Made by a program: the position numbers and the translations under genes | The notes under the pieces: generated by a model | The model's database searches: none | Told to the model about the DNA's origin: nothing | What the model saw: the letters and a program-made list of their open reading frames with translations, nothing else | Assembly (NCBI RefSeq): GCF_036227485.1 | Contig: NZ_CP109479.1 | Span: 3,472,001-3,536,000, forward strand | Length of the DNA: 64,000 nt | Source of the DNA: Streptomyces sp. NBC_01451 | Lineage (GTDB): Bacteria > Actinomycetota > Actinomycetes > Streptomycetales > Streptomycetaceae | Direction of reading: 5' to 3' | Shown: positions 25,960 to 36,121 of the stretch, piece after piece | Numbering within the stretch: the stretch's first letter is position 1 | Layout: the number at the start of each line of letters is the position of its first letter

Positions 25960-27105
25960 GTGGCCCAGCAGGATGGGCGCGTGTTCAGATCCCGCCGCGC
26001 CGAGAAGGCGTACCGCGCCTGCCAGGAGGCGCTTGCGCGCCGCGATGCGCAAGAAGGGCTGCGGCAGCTGGAGTTGGCCGCGAGCCTCGGGCATCCGAAG
26101 GCGATGACCGACATCGGGAACCTCCGGATGGAGAGTGGGGATGCCGAGGCCGCCCGCGAGCTGTGGCGCCGGGCGTCCGAAGCGGGCGCGGGCAGGGCGT
26201 CCACCAACCTCGCAGCCGAGGCGGAGCAGCGCGACGACATGGTCGAGGCCGAGAAGTGGTGGCGCAGGGCGGCCGAACAGGGAGAGCGGGAGGGTGCGCT
26301 GGGTGTGGGGGTCCGCTCCTACCATCGCGGCGACCCGGCCGAGGCCGAGAGGTGGCTGGCTCTGGCAGCGGGCGACGGTGACGCGGAGGCCGCCCGCCAC
26401 CTCGACGTCGTACGCGGCGAGCTCAGGGCCGGGGAAGCGGAGCGGGAGGAGGAACAGGGCTGGGAACAGGGCGAGTTGACGGAGGAGGCACTCCTCGCCC
26501 GGTTGCAGGCGGGCGATGCGGACCTCGCCGAGTCGCTCTTCCGTCAGGCGGCGATGGAGGGGGACGCCGAAGCCGCCTTCAACCTGGGGCTGTTCTACCA
26601 GCAGGCGGGGAACCTCGCGTATGCCGAACCGCTCTGGCGGCTCGCTGCCCAGCGTGGCCTCACCGCCGCGGTGTACAACATGGCGATCCTTCATGAGCAG
26701 CGGGGCGAGCAGGCCATGGCCGACGTGTGGCTGGTCCGGGCGGCCGAGGCCGGGGAGTTCCGGGCCCAGGCCTCGGTGGGGCAACGACTGCTCCGCGGCG
26801 GCAACCACGAAGAGGCCGAGCGGTTCCTGCTCGCCGCGGCCCGGCAGGGCAGCGTGGCGGCGACGTGCTCACTGGGTTCACTGCTCGCGGGGCGCGGCGA
26901 GACCCTGTCCGCCGAAGAGCTGTGGGAACACGCCGCGCGGGGCGGCGACGACTACGCGGCCCGCAGGGTGGCCCAGTTGTGCGAGGACCGCGGCGACAGC
27001 ACCGGAGCCGCCCACTGGCACGCGGTCGCGGAGCGGGCCGGCGAGTCCACGGTGGCCGAACTCGGACCACCGGCCCCCTTGTTGGCGCGCCTGTACCCGC
27101 AGTAG
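25960..27105 (+). CDS. Sel1/TPR-repeat protein
   Basis: 381 aa. Almost entirely alpha-helical repeats of 33-36 residues with the Sel1-like pattern (SLGHPKAMTDIGNLRMESGD, AFNLGLFYQQAGNLAYAEPLWRLAA, AVYNMAILHEQRGEQ, SVGQRLLRGGNHEEAERFLLAAA). About nine repeats are visible, with an acidic hinge near 150-165. It has no signal peptide and is predicted to be a cytoplasmic protein-interaction scaffold. GTG 25960 is the longest start; GTG 25981 (VFRSRRAEKAY) is equally possible. Confidence 0.8.
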   Translation: MAQQDGRVFRSRRAEKAYRACQEALARRDAQEGLRQLELAASLGHPKAMTDIGNLRMESGDAEAARELWRRASEAGAGRASTNLAAEAEQRDDMVEAEKWWRRAAEQGEREGALGVGVRSYHRGDPAEAERWLALAAGDGDAEAARHLDVVRGELRAGEAEREEEQGWEQGELTEEALLARLQAGDADLAESLFRQAAMEGDAEAAFNLGLFYQQAGNLAYAEPLWRLAAQRGLTAAVYNMAILHEQRGEQAMADVWLVRAAEAGEFRAQASVGQRLLRGGNHEEAERFLLAAARQGSVAATCSLGSLLAGRGETLSAEELWEHAARGGDDYAARRVAQLCEDRGDSTGAAHWHAVAERAGESTVAELGPPAPLLARLYPQ

Positions 27106-27115
27106 CCGGGCCTCC

Positions 27116-28264
27116 CTACTCGCTCCCCCAGCCGCCGTCCCCTCGTCTCGCCTTCTTCCTGCTCTCGCGCACCGCCCGCCGACGCTCCTCCTCCGCATCC
27201 CACCGGCGCTTCAACTCCAGGCTGCGCTCGCTGAGTTGGACCGGCTCGTCGTCCTCCTCCCGCCACAGGCCCTGTTCCTTGAGACGGCGTGTCTGCACGT
27301 CGACGGGCGGTTCGGGGTCGAAGTCGGAGGGGCGTGGGCCCTCGGGGCCGTCGGGGCCGACCCTGATGAGGCGTTCGACCCGGGTGACGCGGTAGCGGAT
27401 GCCGTCGACGGTCGCGACGTTGGAGCGCTTCTCGTCGACACGGTCGGCGATCAGGGCGTACTCGGCGGCCTTCTCCTCGCTCAGCCGGAGGGTGAAGGGG
27501 GCCATCACGCGCAGCCAGTAGGCGAGGGAGTCCCGCGCGCCCTGGGGTGTGGAGTCGGCGGAGCCGGGGTTGTGCGCCCGCCAACTCCCGTCCACCCGCT
27601 CGGAGATCATGTATACGGCGGGCAGGAGAACCCCGCCCGGGTGCGTGTGGAGTGCCCGTCGCGCCTCGTCCCGGACCGCCTGCGGTGCGCCGGGCGCGAT
27701 GCCGACGAACTGGATGAGGTCCAGTTTGAGGATGCCGTCGGACAGCCCGGTGCCGGTGACGGGGTCGACCACGAAGCCCTTGGTGCGCGGTCCCACCCGG
27801 TACGCCTCGCCGACCTCCGCAGGGTCGGGGTCGGAGGGGCGGGGCGGCTCGGGCCCGTTCGGCCCCATCCGGACGAAGCGGGAGGCGCGCACGATCCGGA
27901 AGCGCTCGCCGCGCACCCGTACGTCGTTCACGACCTCCCGGTCCATGCGCACGGCCGCCGCCATCCACTTGCGCCGGGCGGCCTCGTCCCCGGCCTCCTC
28001 GGCCTCGCCGGCGCGCAGCCGGAACACCGAGCCGAGCGAGTCCCGGGAGCCCTGCGGGGTGTCACTGCCGTAGCCGTAGAGCTCCCAGCCGCCCGTCTCG
28101 CACTCCCTGGCGTGGAAGAACTCCGGGATGCCCACTCCCATCAGGTCGGGATACCGCCGCGCGGCCTCCCCGGCCTCCTGCTCCGCGAAGGCCGCGATCG
28201 GACCCTCCTGGGCGGTGACCCGGATCGTCAGATACGCCGGAACATCGTCCCTGTAGTCGCTCAT
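27116..28264 (-). CDS. DUF5954-like protein with internal duplication
   Basis: 382 aa from ATG 28264. Two halves repeat: GERFRIVRASRFVRMGPNGPEPPRPSDPDP (about 120-150, quoted in parts as RFRIVRASRFVRMGPNGP and PRPSDPDP) and RYRVTRVERLIRVGPDGP with PRPSDFDP (about 305-335). Each is preceded by a segment carrying STPQG/DTPQG-(A/S)RDSL. It has a highly charged C-terminal tail (ELKRRWDAEEERRRAVRESR), no membrane segment, and unknown function. I believe it belongs to a Streptomyces-specific DUF family (DUF5954), from memory only. It is convergent with the Sel1 gene (10 nt between stops). Confidence 0.7.
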   Translation of the reverse strand: MSDYRDDVPAYLTIRVTAQEGPIAAFAEQEAGEAARRYPDLMGVGIPEFFHARECETGGWELYGYGSDTPQGSRDSLGSVFRLRAGEAEEAGDEAARRKWMAAAVRMDREVVNDVRVRGERFRIVRASRFVRMGPNGPEPPRPSDPDPAEVGEAYRVGPRTKGFVVDPVTGTGLSDGILKLDLIQFVGIAPGAPQAVRDEARRALHTHPGGVLLPAVYMISERVDGSWRAHNPGSADSTPQGARDSLAYWLRVMAPFTLRLSEEKAAEYALIADRVDEKRSNVATVDGIRYRVTRVERLIRVGPDGPEGPRPSDFDPEPPVDVQTRRLKEQGLWREEDDEPVQLSERSLELKRRWDAEEERRRAVRESRKKARRGDGGWGSE

Positions 28265-28314
28265 GCACTGAGCGTGCACACAACGGTCCTGCCGGACACC
28301 CGATTTCACCGAAT

Positions 28315-29541
28315 TCAGGGGGCCCCAGGTGTGGAATCCTGTGGAATCCCCTCGTCACAGACACCGAGGGGCGGGCAGAACCAGTCCAACGCCGTGGTGA
28401 GAAGCTCCAGTTCGTCGTCGCGGCCGTCCGAGTCCGGGCCGTACGCGGCGATCGCGTAGATCTTGCCGTCCGAGGCCACGAAACGCTCGTCGTATACGTG
28501 CCAGGTGCCGGGGTCGGGTTCGCCCCGTATCGAGTCGGCCAGATACTCCAGCCGGGATCCCGTGAACGTGCCGTCGTCGAGGTGGTCCAGGCCGATCTCC
28601 GTGAAGCCGACCGGCTTCGCGGTCCGTTCCGACAGGAACAGCTCGAACGAGGCCTTCGGCGACGGCTCCGCCACCTGGTACACCTGGATCCGGTGGGTGC
28701 GGTCCGAACTGCGGTAGTTGACCACGCTCATGCCGTACAAGGAGTCCACCGTGGCGCGGGTCCACCCCTCGGGGACCGCGATCCGGAAGCCCTCCGTGTC
28801 CTGGCGCAGCTCGTAGCCGGAGGGCGGTGCGGAGACCTGCGCGGAGGGCGGGGCCGTGGTCTCGGTGGGCGACTCGCTCACCTCCGTCGACGCCGACGTC
28901 ACCTCCGGCGGCTCTGACGTCACGGGCGTCGTGGACCTGCCGGGCACGGCCGCCCGGTCCCCGTCCTTGCCGTCGTTCCCGTCGACCACGAAGGTCAGCA
29001 CCAGAGCCACGGCGACAGCGGCGCCGACGGCCCCGATCAGCACGGACCACACGAGCCGCCGTCTCGTCCCGCCGGTGGCGGCAGGCGTGGCAGGCAGACC
29101 GGCGGGCGGCCAGGACGTGTTCGGCCAGTCGGCGAAGGGGCGACCGGCATCGTCCGTCGCGGCCCCTTCGGCGCCCGGCAGCGGCCACACTCCCTGCCCC
29201 GCGGCGCCCGGCCACCCGGCGGGCGCGGACACCGTGGGCGCCTCGGCCACGGGCGGCCACTCACCCCCACCGGCCGGACCAGCGGCAGACGTGCCCGAGG
29301 TGCCCGTCCCGGCCGCTCCCGGCCACCCGGCGGGCGGGGGCACCGCAGGCGCCTCCGGCGGCCCCGATACGAGTGGCAGCGCCTCCGCACCGGCCGGATC
29401 GGTGGCCGGCGTCCCCGGCCACCCGGCGGGCGGGAAGTGCGGCCTGGCCGGTGGCGGCGGAGTGGCCGGAGCGGCGCTGGGGCTCCCGGCGTCCTCCCAG
29501 CGCTGTGTCTCCTCGTCCCAGTACCGCGATCCGCCGCTCAT
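28315..29541 (-). CDS. Type II membrane protein with Pro-rich cytoplasmic part
   Basis: 408 aa from ATG 29541. The N-terminus begins SRYWDEETQRWED and continues with about 130 residues of Pro/Gly/Ala containing four PAGWPG units. A single transmembrane segment lies at about 163-187, then a Ser/Thr/Pro-rich stalk and an extracytoplasmic domain of about 165 residues (YELRQDTEGFRIAVPEGW ... ALDWFCPP). The outer domain looks like the substrate or ligand domain of actinobacterial DUF-type sensor proteins. Function unknown. It follows the 29586-29939 gene closely, separated by a triplicated start-like repeat. Confidence 0.75.
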   Translation of the reverse strand: MSGGSRYWDEETQRWEDAGSPSAAPATPPPPARPHFPPAGWPGTPATDPAGAEALPLVSGPPEAPAVPPPAGWPGAAGTGTSGTSAAGPAGGGEWPPVAEAPTVSAPAGWPGAAGQGVWPLPGAEGAATDDAGRPFADWPNTSWPPAGLPATPAATGGTRRRLVWSVLIGAVGAAVAVALVLTFVVDGNDGKDGDRAAVPGRSTTPVTSEPPEVTSASTEVSESPTETTAPPSAQVSAPPSGYELRQDTEGFRIAVPEGWTRATVDSLYGMSVVNYRSSDRTHRIQVYQVAEPSPKASFELFLSERTAKPVGFTEIGLDHLDDGTFTGSRLEYLADSIRGEPDPGTWHVYDERFVASDGKIYAIAAYGPDSDGRDDELELLTTALDWFCPPLGVCDEGIPQDSTPGAP

Positions 29542-29587
29542 CGCGATCCCCGTCTCATCGTGGTCCCCCGCTCATCGCGATCCCCTC
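29537..29587 (-). repeat. Three tandem 17-nt repeats, each carrying an SD-ATG unit
   Basis: Units 29537-29553, 29554-29570 and 29571-29587 (CTCATCGCGATCCCC type). Read on the minus strand each supplies GGGGATCGCGATGAG or a close variant, giving ATGs at 29575, 29558 and 29541. The first two open frames of only six codons before a stop. The third starts the membrane-protein gene. Confidence 0.75.
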
Positions 29588-29939
29588 ACAGCCCCAGGAG
29601 GGCCGCCACGGCCCCCGCCGAGGCGAGCACGTTCAGCAGTGCCTGGGAGTCGGTGAGCAGCTCCCGCAGTCGTTCCCGGCGCGAAGGAGCCGCCCGGCCG
29701 GTGCGGGTGATCTCCTCCTCCGTCTCCTCCAGGGCCGTGCGCAGTGCGTCCGTCTCCTCGCCGGCCCGCACCCGGGTCAGGTCGGCGCGCAACTCGCGTA
29801 CCGCCTTCAGCAGTTCCTCGGTGGCCTCGTCGCGCTGCGGAGCCGTGCCGTGGTTGGTGACGGCACGCGCGTGGCTGCCGATGGCGAAGGTGCTGTGCGA
29901 GACATCGCCGATACTGACGTTCGGTTCATCGGTGGTCAT
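29586..29939 (-). CDS. Small protein with N-terminal STFAIGSHA motif and C-terminal hydrophobic segment
   Basis: 117 aa. Order: N-terminal NVSIGDVSHSTFAIGSHA (7-24), a charged coiled-coil-like helix (about 36-95: TEELLKAVRELRADLTRVRA and following) and a hydrophobic C-terminus (ALLNVLASAGAVAALLGL). Its ATG overlaps the stop of the upstream gene (TGATG), so translation is coupled. The N-terminal motif matches the C-terminus of the upstream-encoded protein. Family not recognised; the C-terminal segment could insert in or associate with the membrane. Confidence 0.75.
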   Translation of the reverse strand: MTTDEPNVSIGDVSHSTFAIGSHARAVTNHGTAPQRDEATEELLKAVRELRADLTRVRAGEETDALRTALEETEEEITRTGRAAPSRRERLRELLTDSQALLNVLASAGAVAALLGL

Positions 29940-31699
29940 CAGTTACCGGATCCCGTCTGCGGCGCAGTGCCGCCGGTCGTGGAGGAGGCGGTGGCGTGAC
30001 TGCCGACAGCGAAGGTGCTGTTGTCGACGCGGGCGATGTTCGTCACGTCGCCGTTGTTGTTGATGGTGGTGATCTTCTGCATGAACTCGCCGGTCCGGTA
30101 ACCGGATTCGGCCAGTGCGACCCGAACCCCGTTCGCCACCCGGTCCTGCACGTTCTTCAGATAGCGCAGGACGTCCATCTCCTGGAAGTGGGACCCGGTG
30201 GGCACCGAGCCCAGCTCGCGCACGGAGAGGGCGGGCCCGTCGGGCAGCGCACCGGCGTACCCGCCGGTCAGCATCCGCCAGACGTACACCAGGCCCTTGC
30301 CCAGGGTGATCAGTGAGCGGGCCACGGAGCCGGGAACCTGGGCGACGGCCCAGGCCGCCTTGCCGAGCCCGTGGTTGTTGCGGAAGCGGTGGGCGACACG
30401 GTCGGCGTTCTTGAAGTCCTCGCGCACCGGCGTCAGCACGTGCGGGGCGACCTCCAGGGTGAGCATGCGGCCCTGGGTGTGGATGCGCACGAAGACCGTG
30501 ACGACCAGTTCCTCCTCCCAGCCGCCGACACGGATGCGCAGGAAGTGCCGTCTCTTCTCGGCACCCTCCTCGACAGCGCGGGCCCGGTGCTCCTCGAAGG
30601 CCTGCGGATGGTACGGCGCCTCCTCGCGCCGCAGGATCCCCTCGGCGGGCAGGAACACGCACTCGTCGATCTCCAGCCGGCGCAGCCGGTCGCGCCCGAA
30701 CTGACCGGCGTACTCGGCGGGCAGCCGCAGCTGTTCGATCAACGGCCGGATCTTCTCCAGTACGACGCGGTTGCCCAGCGGCTGCTGCTTCTTCATCTCG
30801 TCGGGCCGCAGCTCCACCGCGAGGACCCAGGTCTGGTAGGCCTCGCCCGCTCCCAGGAAGGGCCGCGCCTCGTTGTACATGATCAACGGCGCGTGCTGTT
30901 CGAGCCGGATACGGTCCTTGAGCCGCTGGAACCGCGGCCCCTCGGCCTGCTCGGCCGGGTCGGAGGCGGCGTCCGGGAAGCGCTGCGGGGACAGTTCCGC
31001 GGCCATCGCCCGGGCGAACTGGCCGCGCTGCGCGGCCACGCACAGCGCGATCAGGGCGAACAACGCGAACGTGACCCAGGCCTGCCAGCGCTCGATCGCG
31101 ACGTCTGCGCCGTCCCCGTACGGCACCAGTACGTCGGTCGCCCCGGTCAGCTCGGAGGAACCGGTGCCGTACGAGCCGGAGGACGAGCCGCTCGACGAGC
31201 CGTCGTCCAGGCCGTTGAACGCGACGACCACCGTGATGACCAGCAGGACCCCGAACAGGACCCGGCCCCACCAGCGGAGCAGAAAGGCGGGCACCCGCCG
31301 GTACAGGGGCGGGTACTCGGCGCGGCCCCGGATCCAGGACGCGACCGCGAGGGCCAGAACGGGGAGAACGAAGAGGGCCAGCCAACCGCGGGTCAGCGCC
31401 GAGCCGACCACCCACAGGCCCAGGATCGCCCCGGCCCACAGCAGTTCCCGGTTTCTGGCCCGCAGGGCGTGCGCGAGGACGCGGGCCGCGTCGAAGCCGA
31501 GTGAGGGCGCCACGATCCGCTGTTCGTTGAGATGGAGTTCCTCGATGACCCGGTCGCGGTATCCGGAGTCCAGGTAGGTGCCCGCGCACAGCAGCCGGGT
31601 GGCCTCACTGGCGTGCGGTGGCGTGGGCGCCGGCACGGGCGGTGCGGGCGGTGTGTCTGGTGTCGACTGCGGCTGCTGTGGCACGTGTGCGGTACTCAC
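29939..31699 (-). CDS. Large multi-pass membrane protein ending in the STFAVGSHA motif
   Basis: 586 aa. Pro-rich N-terminus, three or four transmembrane segments (about 84-120 as a pair, 140-160, 205-225), then a soluble region of about 300 residues with alternating beta and charged helices (LIMYNEARPFLGAGEAYQT, ECVFLPAEGILRRE, HFLRIRVGGWEEEL). At the end is GDVTNIARVDNSTFAVGSHA (about 547-566) followed by a Ser/Thr/Gly tail. I do not know the family. The shared terminal motif with the next gene suggests the two products meet through it. Confidence 0.7.
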   Translation of the reverse strand: MSTAHVPQQPQSTPDTPPAPPVPAPTPPHASEATRLLCAGTYLDSGYRDRVIEELHLNEQRIVAPSLGFDAARVLAHALRARNRELLWAGAILGLWVVGSALTRGWLALFVLPVLALAVASWIRGRAEYPPLYRRVPAFLLRWWGRVLFGVLLVITVVVAFNGLDDGSSSGSSSGSYGTGSSELTGATDVLVPYGDGADVAIERWQAWVTFALFALIALCVAAQRGQFARAMAAELSPQRFPDAASDPAEQAEGPRFQRLKDRIRLEQHAPLIMYNEARPFLGAGEAYQTWVLAVELRPDEMKKQQPLGNRVVLEKIRPLIEQLRLPAEYAGQFGRDRLRRLEIDECVFLPAEGILRREEAPYHPQAFEEHRARAVEEGAEKRRHFLRIRVGGWEEELVVTVFVRIHTQGRMLTLEVAPHVLTPVREDFKNADRVAHRFRNNHGLGKAAWAVAQVPGSVARSLITLGKGLVYVWRMLTGGYAGALPDGPALSVRELGSVPTGSHFQEMDVLRYLKNVQDRVANGVRVALAESGYRTGEFMQKITTINNNGDVTNIARVDNSTFAVGSHATASSTTGGTAPQTGSGN

Positions 31700-31879
31700 G
31701 CGGCTCCCCCGATGCGTGTAACGACCCTTGCCAGAGGGCCAGTTGACAGCCCATCAGCATAGAGGGACGGAGGGGCCGCGGGACAGTGGATTGTCACGGC
31801 CCACGGGTCGTGCGCACGGAGGAGGCGGCGAGCGGACGGCGGCGCGGCAAGCGGACGGCGGGGCGGCGCCGGACACACC

Positions 31880-31914
31880 CGGGCCCCGTCCGGCCGAAGC
31901 CTGAACGGGGCCCG
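31880..31914. terminator. Terminator hairpin downstream of mdh
   Basis: CGGGCCCCGT (31880-31889) and ACGGGGCCCG (31905-31914) form a perfect 10-bp stem with a 15-nt loop, 20 nt beyond the mdh stop. Confidence 0.75.
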
Positions 31915-31933
31915 AAGGAAGAGCGGTTGGGGC

Positions 31934-33013
<1,080 letters not shown>

Positions 33014-33207
33014 CTATCGCGCATCCGGGATCCCGGACGTCCGGGTCCCGTGTGGCCCACCCCACAGAGTCGCGTTCACCGTGCCACGGGCAGCGACGGC
33101 CGCCCGTCCGGGAGAGGGGAGTGACGAGCGGCCGTCGCCCGGGGAACCGACTTCGCCGGACTCCCGTGGGGATACTTCCTCGCCTGCCCCGAACCGGGCC
33201 GGGCATT

Positions 33208-33235
33208 CCCCTCGTACGGCGATTCGTACGAGGGG
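33208..33235. terminator. Terminator downstream of the XRE/DUF2690 gene
   Basis: CCCCTCGTACG (33208-33218) pairs perfectly with CGTACGAGGGG (33225-33235). A second hairpin with 10-bp arms (33093-33102 and 33129-33138) lies further on. Together they fill most of the 369-nt gap between this gene and mdh. Confidence 0.75.
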
Positions 33236-33292
33236 AGGCTGCCGTGGCGCCCGCACACGCTGCCGGGTGCCGCGGCCCTACCGGGTGCGCCC

Positions 33293-34585
33293 CTACTGGG
33301 TGCAGCCCTTCTGCCCGGTCGCCTTGAGCGTGACGCACGCCGTCGCGTCGCCCGCGTCCTTCACGGCCACCATCGGCGTGTACGCGTCGGTGTCCGTGTC
33401 GACCGCACCGGTCTGCTTCGCCGACCCGGAGGCGGTGACGTCGACCTGGTCGCCCGGGGCGGCCTGGGTGATGCGCGCCCACGCCGCCTGGCAGGTCTTG
33501 CTGTAGCGGACCTCGACGAGCGTGGTGCCGACGGTGACGCTGTTGGCGGTCTGCGCCAGCTCGCCGCCGCAGCCCATGTTCTCCGGGTCCTGGCCGGTGC
33601 ACGTGGCGCCGCTGCACTCCACACCGACCGGCAGGTCGGGATTCGTGCCGGCCGAGGTCGTCGGCGACGCACTCGGCTTGCTCGCCTCCGGGGTGTCTTC
33701 GCCCCGGTCGGTGAAGGCCCAGGCCGCCGCGACCACCACCGACGCCCCCACGACGCCCGCGAGGAACATCGTGAGCCGCCGCTTGCGCCGCGAACCGCCG
33801 GACCCGCCGCTGCCGCCCGGCCGGGCGTCCTGCGGCGGACCGCCGGGTGCCACTGCGGGCGTACCTGGGGTCCAGGGTGCCGCGCCCTGATGTCCGGGCG
33901 TCTCCGACGGCCCGGACGGTCCGGCCGGTCCCGAGGGCGAGGCCGCGCGCCCCCCGGCGCCACCTCTCGCCGCCGGTCCCTGGTACCCGGCCATGCCCCA
34001 CGAGTTGCTCTCGGCCGAGCCGGAACCGGCCGAACTCGCGGAACTCACCGAGCCGCCGGCAGCACCGCCGCGTGCCGCGCCCGTACGTACGTCGGTCGCC
34101 GAGTCCCGGGCCTCCGTGGCCTTCGGCTGCGGCGGCACGGTCGGTGAGACGCCCGCGGGTCCGGCGATCCCCGGAGTGACCGTCGCGGTCCGGCCGCCCC
34201 GCCCGTTCTTGCCGCTCCCGTTCTTCGTCTCCGCGGCAGGCGCCCCGAACTCACCCAGCGCGGCGCGCGCCTGGGAGATCCGGATCGCCTCCATGGTCAT
34301 GTCGTGGCGCATCTCCGAGCGGCTCCAGGCGCGCTCGGCCAGCTCCCACATCGTGGTCAGGTGCACGGGATTGGTCCCCGTGACCTCGGCCAGGGCGACG
34401 ATCGCGCCCTTGGGCGCGAGAAGCCGACCGTTGAGATAACGCTCCCACGACGTCTTGCTGTAGCCCGTGCGGTCGGCCACCGCCGCGATGCTCAGGCCAC
34501 TGCGGTCCACGAGCCTGCGCAGCTGGCTCGCGAACTCCCTGACCTGCGGATCCAGTTCATCCGGCAAGGCCCTCCAACGAGGCAT
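33293..34585 (-). CDS. Membrane-anchored XRE-type HTH protein with DUF2690-like outer domain
   Basis: 430 aa from ATG 34585, preceded by GGGGGGA. Order: helix-turn-helix at about 15-65 (GLSIAAVADRTGYSKTSWER), a long Gly/Ser/Ala/Pro linker (about 110-290), one transmembrane segment (about 297-318) with basic flank SRRKRR, and an outer domain with four cysteines (VECSGATCTGQDPENMGCGG, SKTCQAAWARITQA). The outer fold resembles DUF2690. Such proteins may sense envelope state and act at membrane-near DNA, which is inference. The neighbour at 34987 is a short paralogue. Confidence 0.82.
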   Translation of the reverse strand: MPRWRALPDELDPQVREFASQLRRLVDRSGLSIAAVADRTGYSKTSWERYLNGRLLAPKGAIVALAEVTGTNPVHLTTMWELAERAWSRSEMRHDMTMEAIRISQARAALGEFGAPAAETKNGSGKNGRGGRTATVTPGIAGPAGVSPTVPPQPKATEARDSATDVRTGAARGGAAGGSVSSASSAGSGSAESNSWGMAGYQGPAARGGAGGRAASPSGPAGPSGPSETPGHQGAAPWTPGTPAVAPGGPPQDARPGGSGGSGGSRRKRRLTMFLAGVVGASVVVAAAWAFTDRGEDTPEASKPSASPTTSAGTNPDLPVGVECSGATCTGQDPENMGCGGELAQTANSVTVGTTLVEVRYSKTCQAAWARITQAAPGDQVDVTASGSAKQTGAVDTDTDAYTPMVAVKDAGDATACVTLKATGQKGCTQ

Positions 34586-34986
34586 TGCTTCCCCCCTCAT
34601 TCCCCCCGGTCGTGCTGGCTGTTCTCCCGTGCGTGGTGCCGTGGATCCCTTTGGCCGAATCCTTTTCTTGACTGTCTTGGCTACCCACACGGATGCGCCC
34701 AGTCAGGATCTCGGTTCCCGGGGTGGGGGCGCACGGGAGCATTGTCAGGCCCGGAGGTGCACCGTTGCACGCCCCCGACCTACGGTCCAGTGTTCCACCG
34801 ACTGCCCTCCCGGCCGGCCGAACCCCTGGATTACGTACGGGACCCCCCGGACCGTCCCGATTGCCCACATTAACCCTGTCGCGTTGCGCCCCGGTTGCGA
34901 TTCCTCGAACTTATCGACACATCGCCACACAGAAAGCACAAGAAAGGTCACACCGGACGCGCGGATGTCACATTCCCTCAACGCCC
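34586..34986. other. Intergenic region, 401 nt, no gene seen
   Basis: Upstream of the XRE/DUF2690 gene and downstream of its shorter paralogue. It is less G+C-rich near 34880-34960. Both strands were read: all open frames have poor codon bias and no start signal. It presumably holds the promoter of the 34585 gene; no motif is strong enough to name. Confidence 0.5.
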
Positions 34987-35499
34987 TCAACCAAAAACGA
35001 CAGCGCCGACCACCGCGACAAGCACGAGCACCAGTACGAGGACCACGGCGACGAGCAGCACCCGCCGGGACGGGTCCGCCGAAACCCCGGAATCCTTTCC
35101 GGACCCCGAGCCCGAACCGGACCCCGACCCGGTCCCGGACTCCACCCACCACGGGAGGGTGGGCACCTCCTCCTCGTACACCCCGTCCTGCCGCTCCGGT
35201 TTCCCGGGCTCCGGGGCCGGTGGCCGGGGCCAGGCCTGGACCGCCAGTTCCCAGCGGACGCCGAAGCGCTCGGCGTCCACAGGGGCGAGGCCCGCGACCC
35301 GGCACAGGGCGGCTATCGCCTGCCGGGGCGGCGGCTGGGTCGCGTTGAGGTACCGCTGCCAGGAGGACTTGCTGTACGCGGTGCGCGCGCCGAGCGCGGC
35401 CAGGCTGAGCCCGGTGCGGTCCTTGAGGAGCCGCACCTGCTCGACGAAGTGCCGCACTTCCGGCGGCAGGTCGTCGGGCAGCGGCTGCCAGGCGCTCAT
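34987..35499 (-). CDS. Short XRE-type HTH protein with C-terminal membrane segment
   Basis: 170 aa. The HTH region (about 28-70: GLSLAALGARTAYSKSSWQRYLN) is clearly paralogous to the larger neighbour. Then come a Pro-rich stretch, a (Gly-Ser)n run near 122-133 and a C-terminal transmembrane helix (RRVLLVAVVLVLVLVLVAVV). It lacks any outer domain. Its tail orientation would keep the HTH in the cytoplasm. Probably a regulatory partner or decayed copy of the 430-aa protein. Confidence 0.8.
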   Translation of the reverse strand: MSAWQPLPDDLPPEVRHFVEQVRLLKDRTGLSLAALGARTAYSKSSWQRYLNATQPPPRQAIAALCRVAGLAPVDAERFGVRWELAVQAWPRPPAPEPGKPERQDGVYEEEVPTLPWWVESGTGSGSGSGSGSGKDSGVSADPSRRVLLVAVVLVLVLVLVAVVGAVVFG

Positions 35500-35596
35500 C
35501 GCGCGTCCTCCTAGGCGTTCGTCGGCCGGTCCCAGGCATTTGACGACGTCAGAGGGGGCAACGGTTCCCGCCGGGGCGAAGTACGGCCCACGGTTC

Positions 35597-36121
35597 CTAC
35601 CTGCCCTGACTGCTGATCGTGTAGTGCAGCGTGTCGTCCAGGAACGGGATCGTCAGCCACGGCCTCGGCTGCGCCATCATCGCCAGCAGCACGATGGCCG
35701 TACCCAGCACCGTGTACGTGACCATGTCCGTGAACCGGGACCGTACGGCGAGCATCCCGACGTCCGGCACCACCCAGCGCAGCACCGCGCCGGCCAGCAT
35801 CGCGGCCCCGATCAGCAGCAGCCCGTACCGGAACACGTCGAGCGCCGTCATCAGGAGCCCGGCCCCTACCGTGCCCAGCACGACGAGGATCGGCCACTGC
35901 CGAACGGGCGCCGGCGCGTCCCCCGGAGCCGCCCGGCCGCCGCCCTCGGGTCGCGCGGTGTCCCGCGTGAAGAGGGGGAAGCGACGCGTCGTACGCCGGG
36001 GACGCCCCGCGGCGTCCGGCGCGCTGACGGGGTCGACGGCAGTGGGTTCGGGCAACTCACCGGATGCCGGCGCGGACGCCGACGCGGGCTCCGCCCGCCT
36101 GTCCTCCGCCTCAGCCGACAC
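35597..36121 (-). CDS. DUF3017 membrane protein
   Basis: 174 aa from GTG 36121. The first 75 residues are Pro/Ala-rich and charged; then three transmembrane segments (about 77-95, 100-120, 136-155) follow, and a short C-terminus ([16 protein letters not shown]). It matches the DUF3017 family, usually found directly after folD in actinobacteria. Its start lies inside the end of folD (11-nt overlap), so the two are translationally coupled. Function unknown. Confidence 0.82.
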   Translation of the reverse strand: MSAEAEDRRAEPASASAPASGELPEPTAVDPVSAPDAAGRPRRTTRRFPLFTRDTARPEGGGRAAPGDAPAPVRQWPILVVLGTVGAGLLMTALDVFRYGLLLIGAAMLAGAVLRWVVPDVGMLAVRSRFTDMVTYTVLGTAIVLLAMMAQPRPWLTIPFLDDTLHYTISSQGR

